Position numbers and translations under genes: made by a program. DNA of 64,000 bases, taken from contig CM048552.1 of the NCBI GenBank assembly GCA_026413225.1, forward strand, positions 161,088,053 to 161,152,052. The letters run 5' to 3'. Each line of letters opens with the position of its first letter. Positions within the stretch are counted from its first letter, which is position 1. The DNA is from Otis tarda (Eukaryota > Chordata > Aves > Otidiformes > Otididae). Under the pieces are notes generated by a model. It saw only the letters and a list, made by a program, of their open reading frames with translations, was not told the origin of the DNA and made no database searches. Positions 38,976-52,400 of the stretch are shown piece after piece.

Positions 38976-40753
38976 GACTATCACTATTTATGTACATATA
39001 AAGCGAGGACCCTGTACTGTATCTTGTACTAACCACCAAGCACTTTAAAAGATTTTAAAGTGTCATTTTCATGTTAAAAGAAAAAACAGAAGCCTTATTG
39101 AGCTATTGTTATCATCTTCAAGTAACACTACAAAAAGGCTCACTTTGCGGTTACGGAGCTAGTAGTTCTCAGGATTATTTAGCGATCTTGTGATAAGCCC
39201 TATTCGTGAAAGGGGCTTATGTGTCCAAAGCCCAGCAGGTGAGATGAAAATGTTTCCTGGGTATGTGAAAGGGGAGACACCCGCACATTCTGTACAGTCA
39301 TGTACATACACAGGAAAGGAGACATCTCAGCAGACAATTCATACCTTCATCTGTTCGGGATTCACAAATTACACATCTATTACATGAATTACATAGTCCC
39401 TACAATCTGATCCAGTTGATGCAGCAAGACCTAACGTCTACAGACAACAGTAATATCAGAGCTCAGCACTTTCACTTAAAATACGACCCATGAGGACATC
39501 ATTGCTCTTCAGTGGAAATCTGGGGCTGCAATATGCATTCTGCACACTTGGAGGCTAAACAGCCACATCTGTCCCCAAACAGACTAGGTGGGCTGGGATT
39601 TCATGCCAATGCCCTGCCACTGTTCAGAAAGGACTGCAAGAATTGACAGCGCCAGAAAAAAACAGAAGGTAACCCTGTAACCTAGGAAGGCACTTGGCAC
39701 TATTACATCATACAGGATAAGAAAAGTTTAGAAGCCTCATCTTCAGCTCTTGAACTGCAATTTACTATACAATATATCAGCTCTACCTCACCTTCTGTCC
39801 GTAATTTAAATGAAGCAAGAGAGCTATTCCTGTTGATGAAGAGGAATGGCTTAGGCTTGTAAATGCAGGAAAGTATTGCAAGGGGCAAGCATCAAAACCA
39901 TGCATGCACTGATTGTCCAGAAGTGAGTATCTGGACATTCCATAGCAGATCTCACTAGAACACTTCAGAATTCAGAATATATTTAAGCTCCAAATGCAGT
40001 ACAGACTAGGACTGTGAAATAGCCAGATCACAGAACAAGTATGCAGTTGGAACAGCAATTCAGAAAAGTATACCTGAGTTTGAAACACCATGTAAGAGAA
40101 AGTCACTCAGGCACATTTCTGGGACCCAGATGGGCTATTTTGGTGTGTGTTTTTTTCTTACATAGCTTTAATTATGTGAAGCCCTCAAGGATTATAATCT
40201 TCCCAAATATTTGCATAGATAAAGAATTAAAACCAAAATAAATACGAGTCAAACCGTCCTTTGGGAAAGCTCAAGCTCCAGAGGTGTCACTACTCGTCTA
40301 TTTTCTCATCAAAAACATGACTAGACATTTCTAGCAAAATCCATCACCCAGCTGCATGATGAATGAATGCTGTGAGGGCTGTACTGCCCTAATGAACAGC
40401 AGCATAAATTTACTCAAAATATTTAAATTCTGATAATAATAATCATCTTTTATATATGTAGCCAGTTTTGAACTACTAATTACAATCACTGCTATGCTGT
40501 AACATTGATGTATATTGGTATTTCATTTTGTCCTAAGCACAGAGAAATGCTTTCCAGTCAATATTGCCTTAATATCTCCAGAAGGAATAAAAACAACTGT
40601 TGCTCTTATTTATAAACTTAAGATTGGAATATCATTAGACAAAAACAATCAAGCAAACAACCCCCTCATATTAAAAAGAAGCATATGATCAGCTTTCAAT
40701 TGTCTAGTAAATTTGAAAAAAAACCAACAAGCTTAACCCCTCCCGTGATTTTA

Positions 40754-41179
<426 letters not shown>

Positions 41180-44100
41180 GATATATTAGTAAGGCACCAA
41201 GGATTTTCTGATTTTATTCCTATGTTACCATTAGTAAAGTTTGTCCTACTACGTTGTTACCACAGAACATTACTAGTGAAATTAATCTATTTGGATAGGA
41301 AATAACTTTATTTACAGGTAAAGAAAAATAGACTATAACCTGAATTCCCCAACAAGGTAGAAGGATGTAGACCCTATAACACTAAACATGAAAAACCCAT
41401 TTAACAGAACTTCAGTGAGAGTAGTTCTACTTCTTCTTCAGGTACTATCTGAACGTAGCAACCCTTGTTCCTTGCAATATCCTCCATAGCCAGTATATGA
41501 CATCTTCTAAATGAAAAGTAAAGTCATTAACATGATGATTTAACTGAAAACTTAATGATTTTAGAATAGCTAGAAAATGATAAGTTCCATTTTGTTGAAG
41601 CTCTTACAATGTAAAAGAACACCATGGAAATAAATCTGAAAACTTATTTGCAAATATCCTTGAAGAGAACTTGAAATAGACCTGAGTGGAAGTAAGCAGA
41701 AACCCTCTTAAAAAGTACCGCATGTCTAGGTAATACAAATAAAATTTTAGTATTTTCAATAATCTGCTGCTGTACTGAAGAACAGTACTAGAACCCTCCA
41801 CTAGTCATATCACATGCAGCCTACTAATTCTAGTTTCTGCTGGTTACGCGTTTTTAAACAACAGACCTTACTTTTTTTTTTTTTTTAAAGGATTTCAGAC
41901 TTTACAGCTTCTGTGCTTTTTACGTACTCAGGCCCAAAATCTATTTCTAAATTTGGGCTTGTGGAATTTATTCTTACTGGAAACCAAGCCCATCAGATAT
42001 TTAAATAAATTTACTCAGCACATATAGTAGTTCTTTAAACACACCTGACGAAAGCAGGTGTAGCTTCTTTTGGTTTTTAGAGGATCTCATCTTCCTACAG
42101 GGTCTGCTTGTAAATCTTCTTAAATCTCCTTTGGAAAACAGTTCAGTGACTGCTGTGGCCTGCAAATGGGGCATTGCAGATAATAAGGCAGAGATGGCGA
42201 TGCCTTTGGCAAAACACGTGTATTTGTTGCACTTAAATGATTCGCACTGATGCAGGAGTCATCATGCAGCCAACTCTAGGATACCAGATTCTAAATACGT
42301 GGTCATTGCCCATCAACACATCTGCGTGTGCAAACTGCAGGGATGTGATGAATTCTTACAGTCTTGGCTAATGCTAAACAGTGAACACCCTTTTAAAGAG
42401 GGCCCTGCTGTGCTTACAGTGACTGGCATTGCCAGTGCAATGCTAAGGACAGGATGGCAATTAAGACTATGTAAGAAAAAAAGCTACACAAAATTTGAGG
42501 ATTTGCAACTGTGATAAGCTGAAAGCAGAATCCACTGAACACTGGACCAGTCTACAAGAACACAGTAAGAAAAGAGCCTCTTCTTTTTGGCAGACATTGT
42601 GCAGAGCTGCAGTCTTTGATCTCCCAGATAACTGCAGAGGGGTTATCAGGAAAATGTATACACACAGCATTGAGAACATACTTGCTACATCAAAGCATTT
42701 ATTAAAGGGAAATATATATTCTAATAAATGTTTCAATGTCCAAACTGTCATTAAAACCACAGCTTTTCATATGGAATAAATTATATCTGGAAAATAATAT
42801 GCTTTTGCAAAATAGTTTATGTAGGAAAAAGCAAAAAAAAAAAAAAAAGAAAAACAAAACACCTACAAAACCCTCAACCAAAAAGAAACTCTTATTTTTC
42901 TTTGCTGCCAAAAAGGAATAACTTGAGGTCCACAGCATACAGTCTTCTCTGTTGTTTTTCCAAACTATCCATGAATTCTGACAAAGATGTTTTTAAGGAA
43001 AAGCAAAACAAAGCTGTATTTCACCCCTAACCCTGACCTGGTGGTATCCTTGACATCCCAATCATCCTGATTAATATTTTACATATTCAGTATTTCTTCT
43101 TCTAAAAAATAACGCATGCTGGCTGTACTGGTGAACACATCTAGCTCTCTAGACACACGATACGGAAGGTAAAAAGATGGAAGAGAACTTGGGGCTCAAA
43201 TTGGTTTGAAGGTTGAAGCCAGGCTTTTAGATCAGTGTGACTGAATGACAACTGGGAAAGATAATTACGAAAGCAGTGATTCCAGGCCCCTCAACTTCTC
43301 TTCCATAAGGCTCTGTATGCTGGAGGGCTGCTGTAAGCAATTCACATGCTGGGTCCTCCCAGTCCATAGCTATACTGGGAATCCCACTATTTATCTTAAG
43401 AGATTATGCCATTACATAAGTGAGTCACAGCAAAGAATAACCGAGCTTACTGACAGCTCCTCTTGTCTGAGATTGTTGGCCTATTATTTCTTTGTGCAGA
43501 AGTATTATTTAGCAATCTCATAGTAAGTCTGTTGAAAGCCAAACAAAGTTTTCAGGGAAGGGTAGACATTTATTCTGTGCTTGCACAGCATCTAGCACAA
43601 TGTGGTTCATGCTGGTCACAATCTTTATTTATACTACGGTAAAAACATTACCAGTGACTCCACAAGCTTAAATTTCATGCTAGTCCAAATGTGACACCAT
43701 ACACATGCATTCTATAGAAAAGCTAATGTCCTCTAAATAGTACTACATTTATTTAATTTTTAGTCTTCTCATAGGTCTCTAGTCTTTGAGTGCTATTGAT
43801 TAGAGTAAGCTATTATGCCATTAAAAAGTTAGACTCTTAGTCTTCTGTATGCTTTGATATAAAAGACAGTTATTTAAAGAGAGTTATCTGCATCAGTAAC
43901 CCTATGCAGGACCAGGATAATAAAGCAGTAACAACTACAAAATTGGATATCTTTTTGTGACAGAGAGAAAGCAATCTCCTCTGTTGTAATAATTAGAAAA
44001 ATTCTCAGTCAACTCTCGTCCAGCAAAATGAATGCTGCTGTGAAGAATCACTTGCTTTTTCGGTTCACAACTCCTACATACATCAAGAAAGTAGTCTGCC

Positions 44101-45950
44101 TTGCGATGCTTCTGTACAAAAACTGTGTCCTGGCATAACTGGGCACTTGTCCAGTTACATCAAGAGAAACTGTACTTGCTTCCAAAAAAGTTGAAGTTTT
44201 CCATGGTCTTCACAGTAATTTAAAGATTTTATATTCATTGCAAAGATGATATTTCATCAGCTTGCAGGTAGCTTTTGAAAAATAATATAATATTTCAGCT
44301 CAAAGTAAAAGAATGAAGATGAGACAGACATTGGTCATGTTGCTTAATGTGCTTCTGGGAGGCACTCAAGTACTAGGGTAAAAGAGGAGAATCTATAAAA
44401 GACAGAGTTGCACAGTGTTTTAAAATATATATCTCATTAAATTTTTTTTTGCCAAAATAGGCTGTCATGAGTAGTGTCAATGCTGGTATTAATTTTTCCT
44501 AATTTTAAGTGGTGATTTGTTTGTATGACAGAACATGTCTTGGATACGTCTTATATTGCAAGCACATTTTTATACAGCTTTCATTTATTAGCTAGATGGT
44601 CTCAGGAAGCCAGTTCAGTTCTGCTTACGTTGAAAAGGATAAGGTCTAAGGTACATTGAGCTACTAAACAGAGGGAGAGAAGATTACTATTTCAAATAGT
44701 TACATGCTCTATGGAGGCTTAAATGGTGGGTTTCCATCAATGTATAACACAAGTTAGTTTTTATTTTAAATACTATTTGTAAATTTAGGATGTAATATTG
44801 ATAATAACAGTCTCTGCAAATGAAGTCTGAATTGTTATTAAACATTTTGTCTATGATAAAACAACTCAATTACAAAGTGAAAGGACACAATGCATTGCTA
44901 GAATCTCTTACTGAATGGTAGGTACGGCTCTCAGATTAAAAATAGGGTCTTGTTAGCTCTCACACTACTTTCTTACAACTGAAAGCTGACTTTCTCACTC
45001 TATTTTAACATAGGTAATGCAGTGTGATAATGCATTCAGCCTGGGAGCTAGCCTAATTTCAAACTGACGACTGGTTATCACCGATAAGTCGGTGGATCAG
45101 GATCGGGGATAATATTGCAGCACGACAGGATGTAATAAGTGCCTTCAACAAAATACAATCACAACCATCTAAAGGAAATTATTAGATAAACAAAGTTGTA
45201 TTACGTTGGAGCTGATGTTCTATGATCATTCCCAGCCTGATAAATTCCCTTGTATTTTTTTTTCTCCATCTGTAACTTAAGCAAAACAAACATCTGACTG
45301 CAGGACAAAATGCAAAGCTAGAAACAGTTTGTTTCCCCAAACCAAAAAGATATGCATGAGCTTTGAGTCCAAAAAGATGAAAAGGAAGTGCAATTTAATT
45401 ACCATATATTCTGCTCACCTTTCCTTTTTAGCAGAACTGGAGATCTGAATGCTGTACTATGGTGCATCTGATACACTGGAGATGCAGTCTCACTGCTACC
45501 CAAGAAAAAACAGCACAGCTGCACAGAGCTTTTCAGAGGTTCTGGACAGGGATATACATCTGATTTCACATCAGCCTTTATGGAAAACATCGCTCAGGGT
45601 GGCATACTGATTTAATCCATCACTGACTAACACCACCCAAAACATACAGGCAGCTCCCCATTACAGCTTTGTTCTCCTCCTTGTGGGCATGGATTTTCAA
45701 AGAGATCTGAGAATTTAGAGATACAAAATCTAGTGATCTACCATTTACTGTGAAGATGTGCCTGCATCTACACCCTATGTGGACTTTAGGTACTAATTTA
45801 ATTTCTCATCTTTGAATTTCTCAGTCCTGATAAGGCCGATGGTAAGAAGAACATTAGAATTCATGTAAGCTGACTACCTTTTTGGACAGAACGGTTCTTT
45901 GTCAGTTTGTTTAGGTACAGATACTTACATTCATGACATACATCAATTAC
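41180..45950. other. Intronic sequence with no supported gene
   Basis: Unique AT-rich sequence with no identified element. Short open frames at 42299-42938 overlap on both strands without any recognisable domain. Confidence 0.55.
42833..42859. repeat. A-rich tract
   Basis: A16 followed by GAAAAACAAAAC. It could be the tail of a decayed plus-strand retroposon, but nothing upstream is recognisable. Confidence 0.7.
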
Positions 45951-45954
45951 AACC

Positions 45955-45981
45955 TTTTTTTTGTTTTTTGTTTTTTTTTTT
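45955..45981. repeat. Interrupted poly(T) tract
   Basis: Three T runs separated by single G bases (T8, G, T6, G, T11). No associated element was identified. Confidence 0.8.
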
Positions 45982-46585
45982 CACTGCCCTATTTATGTCT
46001 GTCTTTGTTCATTAAGTCATTAATGAAAAAAAAAGTTTTGGTGAACTTTTTGCAGAATTCTTGAAAAGGCTTTTTTCTTCTTTTTCTTTTTTAAAAGATA
46101 TTCCACAATGGTATAAATTAGTGAATGTTGTGATTTATCTCAAGGAAATTCAAATGAAATTAACCTCTGTGGTTTCTCTGCTTTTTCATTTTCCAGCTAA
46201 TTTTTTTAGGTTTCTAGAGATCTTCTTCTAACAATAACTAACCTTACAAAACAGAAAGAACTCGATTTAACTTCCTGATTGAGAATAAAATTGCTATACG
46301 GAGAATACTTACAGCTGATGACTTTTTTTTCCCCTATTTTTGACATTACATTTGTATTTATATTCAAGAATGAACAAATCGTATCCGTAAGGCTACCAGT
46401 GCATTGATATTATTTTTTTTTAGTGAGCCTGAATAACTAATTTTAAAATTCCCTTATAGCTTTGACCTTTAGAAACACTCAATAGTCACAACTGAGAAAT
46501 GAATTTCAGCTCCCACTAGGAAAAACAAAACCTGCAGTGTGATGAGATCTGTTGAAAATTGCTCTCTTTTTTAAACTTATTTTGA

Positions 46586-47120
46586 ATAGAATCATAGAAT
46601 CATAGAATGGTTAGGGTTGGAAGGGACCTTCCAAGTTCATCTAGTCTAACCCCACTGCAAGGAGCAGGGACACCTCCAACCAGATCAGGTTGCTCAGAGC
46701 TCCATCCAACCTGACCTTGAATGTCTCCAGGGATGGGGCATCCACCACCTCTCTGGGCAACCTGTTCCAGTGTTCCATCACCTTCAGTGTAAAAAATTTT
46801 TTCCTTGTATCCAGTGTGAATCTGTTTCCTTCTATTTTAAAATCATTACCCCTTGTCCTGTCACAACAGGCCCAGCTAAAGGGTTTCTCCCTGTCTTTCT
46901 TATAAGCCACCATTAGGTACTGGAAGACCGCTATAAGGTGTCCCTGGAGCCTTCTCTTCTCCAGGCTGAACAGCCCCAACTCTTTCAGCCTGTCCTCACA
47001 GGAGGGGTGCTCCAGCCCTCTTATCATCTTTGTGGCCCTCCTCTGGACTCACTCCAACTGGTCCCCATCCTTCTTATGTTGGGGGCTCCAGAGCTGGATG
47101 CAGTACTCCAGGTGAGGTCT
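46586..47120 (-). mobile_element. CR1 LINE 3' fragment, antisense, relatively young
   Basis: On the minus strand an uninterrupted 128-codon frame (47027-46641) covers the ORF2 C-terminus, with LEHPSCEDRLKELGLFSLEK, FKIEGNRFTLDTRKKFFTLK and EHWNRLPREVVDAPSLETFK. The 3' end has three ATAGAATC-type units at 46586-46608. The 5' truncation follows ACCTCACCTGGAGTACTG (minus strand), about 47120. Intact frame, well-kept tail and close similarity to 59202-59985 point to a more recent insertion. It cannot move by itself because endonuclease and polymerase are absent. Confidence 0.95.
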
Positions 47121-48265
47121 ACACACACACTGCATTTAAAGCTAAGAAATACAAGTTAGATAATTAAAAGTGTCCTATAATTACAAATTTCAGAGTAGGT
47201 GATTTACATCCTCTACTTATGTTTTGGGTAAAAGCACCTATGGGTAAAATTATTTAGCTGTTAATGGATATCGATACCTTTCTAGAATGTCCTATATCTG
47301 TAAATACCGTGACATTACTAAATCTTTTGGATGCTACTAAATTTTTTTTTTGGAAGCCAGTGCAGTCTCAAAAGTTGTGAGTAAAGATGAGAGTCTCTCT
47401 CTCTCCTCTTTATCTTTCCATTTCTTAGACTACTGCAGGACTTGATAACAGAATATATTTCACTATGATCTTTTTAATGCCTCCTGTCCAGACTCCATGA
47501 CTTCTTTGCCACTTATGGGTCGGGCTCTTGCAAGGAAGGAAGGAGACCCAGGGGAAGGGGAGACCACTGAGGCTCTGTCTTTAAACACTCCTCACTGTGG
47601 AGCATGGAGACAATGCAAACAGTACCGCTTTGCACTAAAATGAGGGACATGAAGATGAGGAGGAAACACAAACATATCTGTCATGAGCTGGGTTGTATGA
47701 GTTACATCAGGTCTAGATAAATGGAAAAAAAGCTAGGCTGATATTCGTACATTAAATACCATTATCAGAATGTGAACCTAATCTGACAAAGAATTGAAGG
47801 CACTATGTAATGCTGATGTACAAAGAAGTTATTGTACAAATGAACACTACAGAGTTAAAGGACCTGTCATCTACTCAAAGCTGATTACATGTGTTGATAA
47901 AGATCTGTAAGACTTTATTCTGCAACACTGAAATAAATGAGAACACTTATCAACAACTTCAGGGGATGCAGGTGCAACCTTTAAATGCTAAGCTTACTGT
48001 TTCTTCACTACAAAAGGTCATTTACTAACACTTGAGTATGTCTAAAAGGAACCTTTGATCCTACCATTGATTCTATATAGATAATCTTGCAACTAGTGAA
48101 ATATCACTTTCACATAAGAACTATTAAATTAGATATTAACACATACTTTTTGAAATCTTTACCATTCTCTAGAATCTCAATTCATATTCTATTGCATCTG
48201 GTACTTTATACTGATGATGTATCCTTGATTATAAATATGAAACATGGTATTCTGAAGATCCCCTC
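47121..48265. other. Intronic sequence between a CR1 and an LTR
   Basis: No gene or repeat was identified apart from short ACACAC and TCTCTC runs (about 47111 and 47395-47408). The part at 47510-47660 is less AT-rich than its surroundings. Confidence 0.5.
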
Positions 48266-49436
48266 TGCCATAGTTTAGCCCCACTTGGGACCAAGCTACA
48301 CAGTTCTTCACCCACTCTCACCATCCTCTAAGGGAAAGGGGGAGAAATAATATAACAAAGAGCTTGAGGTTTGAGATAAGGACAGGGAAAGATCATTCAA
48401 GTTACCATTATGGGCAAAACAAAGTCGACTTGGGGAAAACTATTTCAATTTATTATTAATAAAACCAAAGCAGGATAATAAGAGAGAACAAAAAGAACTT
48501 CCCTCCCACCCGTTCCTGTTCCCAGGCTTAAGTTCATTTTCAAATTATCTCCACCTCTTTCTAGCCCCTGAGCAGCACAGTGGGGAATAGGGAATGGGGG
48601 TTATGGTCAGCTCATCAAACATTGTTTTCTGCTGCTCTTTCCTCCTTGGGGGAAGAAGAACTCACATTCCTCCCCTGCTCCAGTGTGGGGTCCCTCCTGT
48701 GGGCTGCAGTCCTTCATGAACTGCTCCAGCGTAGGTCGTTTTTCCACGGGCTGCAGTTCCTCCAGAACGGCTGCCCCAGCGGGCCCTCCATGGGCCACAG
48801 CCTCCTTTGGGCATCTGCCTGCCCCAGCCTGGGGTCCTCCACGGGCTGCAGGTGGATCTCTGCTCCTCCATGGGCCTCCAAGGGCTGCAGGGGGACAGCC
48901 GGCCTCACCATGGGCAGCACCACGGGCTGCAGGGCAATCCCTGGCAGGAGCCGCATTGCTCGTCCCCCTCCTTCTTCACTGACCTTGGCGTCTGCAGCCG
49001 TTCCACTCATCAGAAATTTTTCACGACAGGCTGGCAGATGCTTCTCAGGATCTCTTCACATCTCACCTCCTCTCCACTTCTTGCAGCTGAGCCAGGCCAA
49101 ATCAGGCCCAGTCAGCTGCCCCGTGGGAGGCCAGAGGGTGAGGGCCACAAGGCCCACAAGACTTGTGCCTCCCCCTCTCTGCCCCTGCTTCAGCTTTTTC
49201 ACATCTTCTTCCCTTTTTTTTTTTTTTTTTTTCCCCTGTTTTTCCCCTTCTCAAATACATTATTGCAGAGGCATTATCAGGGAACATTCTGCCACCAAAT
49301 GGCTCAGCCCTGGCCAGCACTGGGCTGCCCTAGGCCCAGCCAGTTCACTGGACAAAGGTGAAACTTCTAGCAGCTTCTTACAGAAGCTGCCACTGTAGCC
49401 TCCCCCACTCTGCCACCACTACACAAAACCAGGACA
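48266..49436 (-). mobile_element. Solo LTR of an endogenous retrovirus, antisense
   Basis: On the minus strand the element begins TGTCCTGGTTTTGTG and ends CTAAACTATGGCA, giving canonical TG...CA ends and a length of 1171 bp. A poly(A) signal AATAAA lies at 48454-48449 on that strand, about 180 bases before the 3' end. A poly(A) run of 19 (49232-49214) lies in the 5' part. The GC-rich centre contains GGGCTGCAG (plus-strand reading) five times between about 48700 and 48930. No gag, pol, env or primer-binding site adjoins either edge, so it appears to be a solo LTR left by LTR-LTR recombination. Flanks are CCTC (left) and CCTT (right), at best an imperfect 4-bp target duplication. It resembles avian LTRs I recall, but the family name is not certain. 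Confidence 0.85.
48700..48935. repeat. Degenerate internal repeats within the LTR
   Basis: GGGCTGCAG recurs five times, four of them inside a longer unit with CAC or CCATGGGC-type neighbours (starting around 48707, 48748, 48842, 48882 and 48920). Spacing is irregular, between about 35 and 95 bases. It is part of the LTR, not an independent satellite. Confidence 0.75.
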
Positions 49437-52400
49437 CCTTGAAAGAATTCACTGAACTTATAGCAATAGCCAAGAAAGAAAATGTCAGGAATAGAAACAA
49501 AGAAATGGGATAGCTTTACACATAATTTATATATACACTACCAACAGTCCCTGAAGGTCCTACTTTCATTATCAAGTGGAAAGTGCCCAAGTGAAGTACT
49601 CATAAAACGTAAGCAAAATGTTACATGGCATCAGAAGGCGACATTCTCGAATATTTATGAATGGGCATTTAAACACTTACAGCAGTAGTACTATCATGAA
49701 TATCCACGACCAAAGAGAGACATGTAGCATTTCATGGATATCTGTGAATTTCAGAATGATGAATTTTACATTGTATGTTCATAAAAATGCATAGTGCCTC
49801 ATGAAAAATTCATGAGACACCACAGTTTCTTCTGAAAAACATTTAAAGCTTTCATGAAAATGATATTAACAATATATAAACTATGGGACTCAGTGCAACA
49901 ATTGTTTTAAAATATAGAGACTCTTCTGGTTTTCCCTATGCACCACTAGAGGCTATTAAATATCCATTTCAATAGTTAAGGAGATTTACATCTAACATTT
50001 TGTATGAAAATCCTTTGCCATGCTTATAATCTACAACAATCTTTTAAACATATTAAAAGTTTGTTGTCTCTTAATACAGGGAAGTGTAAGGTGGACCAAA
50101 AGATATAGGGGAAATTAACAACAACCTGCCGTGCTGCAAGCCAGTTAAAACTTATTTAAGCCAGAATCATTTATTTATTCTGCCTGAAGAAGGAAAAAAA
50201 AAAAAAGTAGGCAATTTTTTTTTGACAGGCAGGTCCTAAACCAGAGGTGGTATTTGGTATTGTTAGACGCAGTCCTGTGGCATTCAGAGGTCAGGCGGTG
50301 TGCTGGGGACGAACGTGGCACTGAGGTCACCACATGCCTTCATGCCTATTCTCAGAGTAGACAGTTTGAATTGACTAAGGGCAGGAGTCATTTATCTGGA
50401 AGGAGGCTCTGGCTGATCAGAGGAAAACACTGAAATCTTCATCGACTTCTATTTACAATGTGGTGATTAACCACAACCTGACAGCAGTGACATTTTGGAA
50501 CTGGGCTTCGGAGGCAGAAATCTCAACCTGGATTTAGGCACATATGGGATTCAGACGGGTTTCTTCGCCTCTTTTAGAATAGTGTTTTCTTTTGTTTCTT
50601 CCTCCCATTTTAAACAAAACAGACTATTGTGAAGAGCTGTCACTGAGGAGTTTGAAAATCAGTTCTTGGGCCCTATTCAGCTTCAAGAAGGAGAAGTTTT
50701 CTGAAGCATCTACTTGATCACACCCATTCAGTGAAGTACCCAGTAGGAAGTGCAGTTCCTGAATCCCAGTGTGGAAAGATGGGTATCAAACAGATCAGAC
50801 TGGGTGCATCACAATATGTTTAAAATTAGAACTGCAGCTACTTTCATGCCACACTTGTAGGTATAGAGAGCTAAGACAAATTTGCCCAGTTGTATTTATT
50901 TAATGTAACTGCTGTAAATCCATTGCAGTTTTCCTTTCCATCTCATTTCACCTTTCTCTCTCTCCGAAGCAAGCTCATTTTAGTATTTACAGAGAAATCA
51001 GTATATTACAACAAAAAAAAAAAGTCTCTAAGATGTAAGACCTGAGACAGATGCTACTGCAATAACTTCTGTTTGAGCTAACTGGCAGAAGCCTGCTGTA
51101 AGAGCAGTTTGAAGTTGACTTCCTATTGAAAGTATTATATACAAAAAAAATCAATTTTGTCTGTAAGTCTGCAGTTTAAGAGGCAATAAAGTCATGTTGA
51201 TGGTTTTTCCAGACACCTCTGAATGCAGCTAATAACTTCTGTAACGGTTTAACACCACTAACCAATAAAGATAAAACTACCTCAAAGATAATTTACTTAT
51301 TTTTGAGCTTATTCAATTTCCCTACATCCATACTCAAAGGAACCCCATGCACCATTAAGGCCAAGCAGTATAAAATCCAGGCTGGTTTCCCGGTTGTTTC
51401 TTGAATTCTTGGACACTGCACACAGTACTATTTGTTACTGTAATAATACAGACGTATGACTGAATTTCTTGCTTGTAAATTGAGCTACACAGTCAAATTT
51501 CACTGAAGCGGCAAATTTTCTTTTTCTTTTGTGACACCAAACTAAGTTAACTTAAATGTCAGGAAGCCAGCTTAAATGTTTGCAGTTTGTTAGAGGGATG
51601 ACATTTTTTTTCTAAGGTAATAGCTTGAAAGTTGAGGAGCAACAATGGTCCTAGAGATCAGATTTGGGCAATCAGTGACTTAAAACAAGGCCATGCATAA
51701 AATCATAGATTAAGGATATAGTTAAGGATCAAGGTTAAGGATAATACAGTTGGCTTAAAAAAAACTACAAATGTAGGAAAAGATCTATTACTTTTGAAGA
51801 AAACAGTCTTTCAGATCCTGGATCTGCATTCATGTACTGGTAGAAAGACCTTGGGTCCCCTACGGGGCTTTGTGAAGTCAATGTGTTTTCCTACCTGGAC
51901 ATTTCAAAGATCAGGGATTAAAAAATGAAGTTTTTATTTGAATAGTTTTAAAGTCAACACAAATCTTCATCTGCAGACACTGGATCAAGATGCTGCATGA
52001 TTGATTTTTACCTGACCTACCTTCTCAACAAAAGCCTTTTTTTCTCCTAAGAGTTTGTATACTGGGGAAGTTTTCCAGTCAAAAGGAAACTTAGATATAA
52101 GGTACGGTACAGTGAACTGAAAAACTGTCTTTGCAAGATTGGTATATATTTAGGGCTACATTAGATTTCAAACAGTAAAAGCTACTTTTTCTTTGACTGA
52201 ACTACACAGGAGTGGCCTTAAAGCTCCTAGAACAAATTTATCCTGGGACTTGTTCGCATTTATTAGCTGCTGTATTGCATATGATGTTTCCATCTAAATA
52301 GATGTGTCATGTAGTGATACCAAAGTTTTGTGCTTCTATGCTGGTCTGATGATTAGTTGCTGAATCTATTGAACATATTGACAAGAATATTTCAATGAGC

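Noticed and set aside
46690-47159. Plus-strand frames in the CR1 copies (also 59302-60023 and 38503-39032)
   Set aside because: They are antisense shadows of CR1 ORF2 sequence.
48580-49398. 272-codon plus-strand open frame (and a 184-codon frame overlapping it)
   Set aside because: It lies wholly inside the GC-rich antisense LTR. The composition is dominated by repeated GGGCTGCAG-type DNA, and the peptide shows no known domain. GC-rich LTR sequence has few stops by chance.
48266-49436. A complete endogenous provirus
   Set aside because: No second LTR and no gag, pol or env similarity in the flanking sequence on either side.
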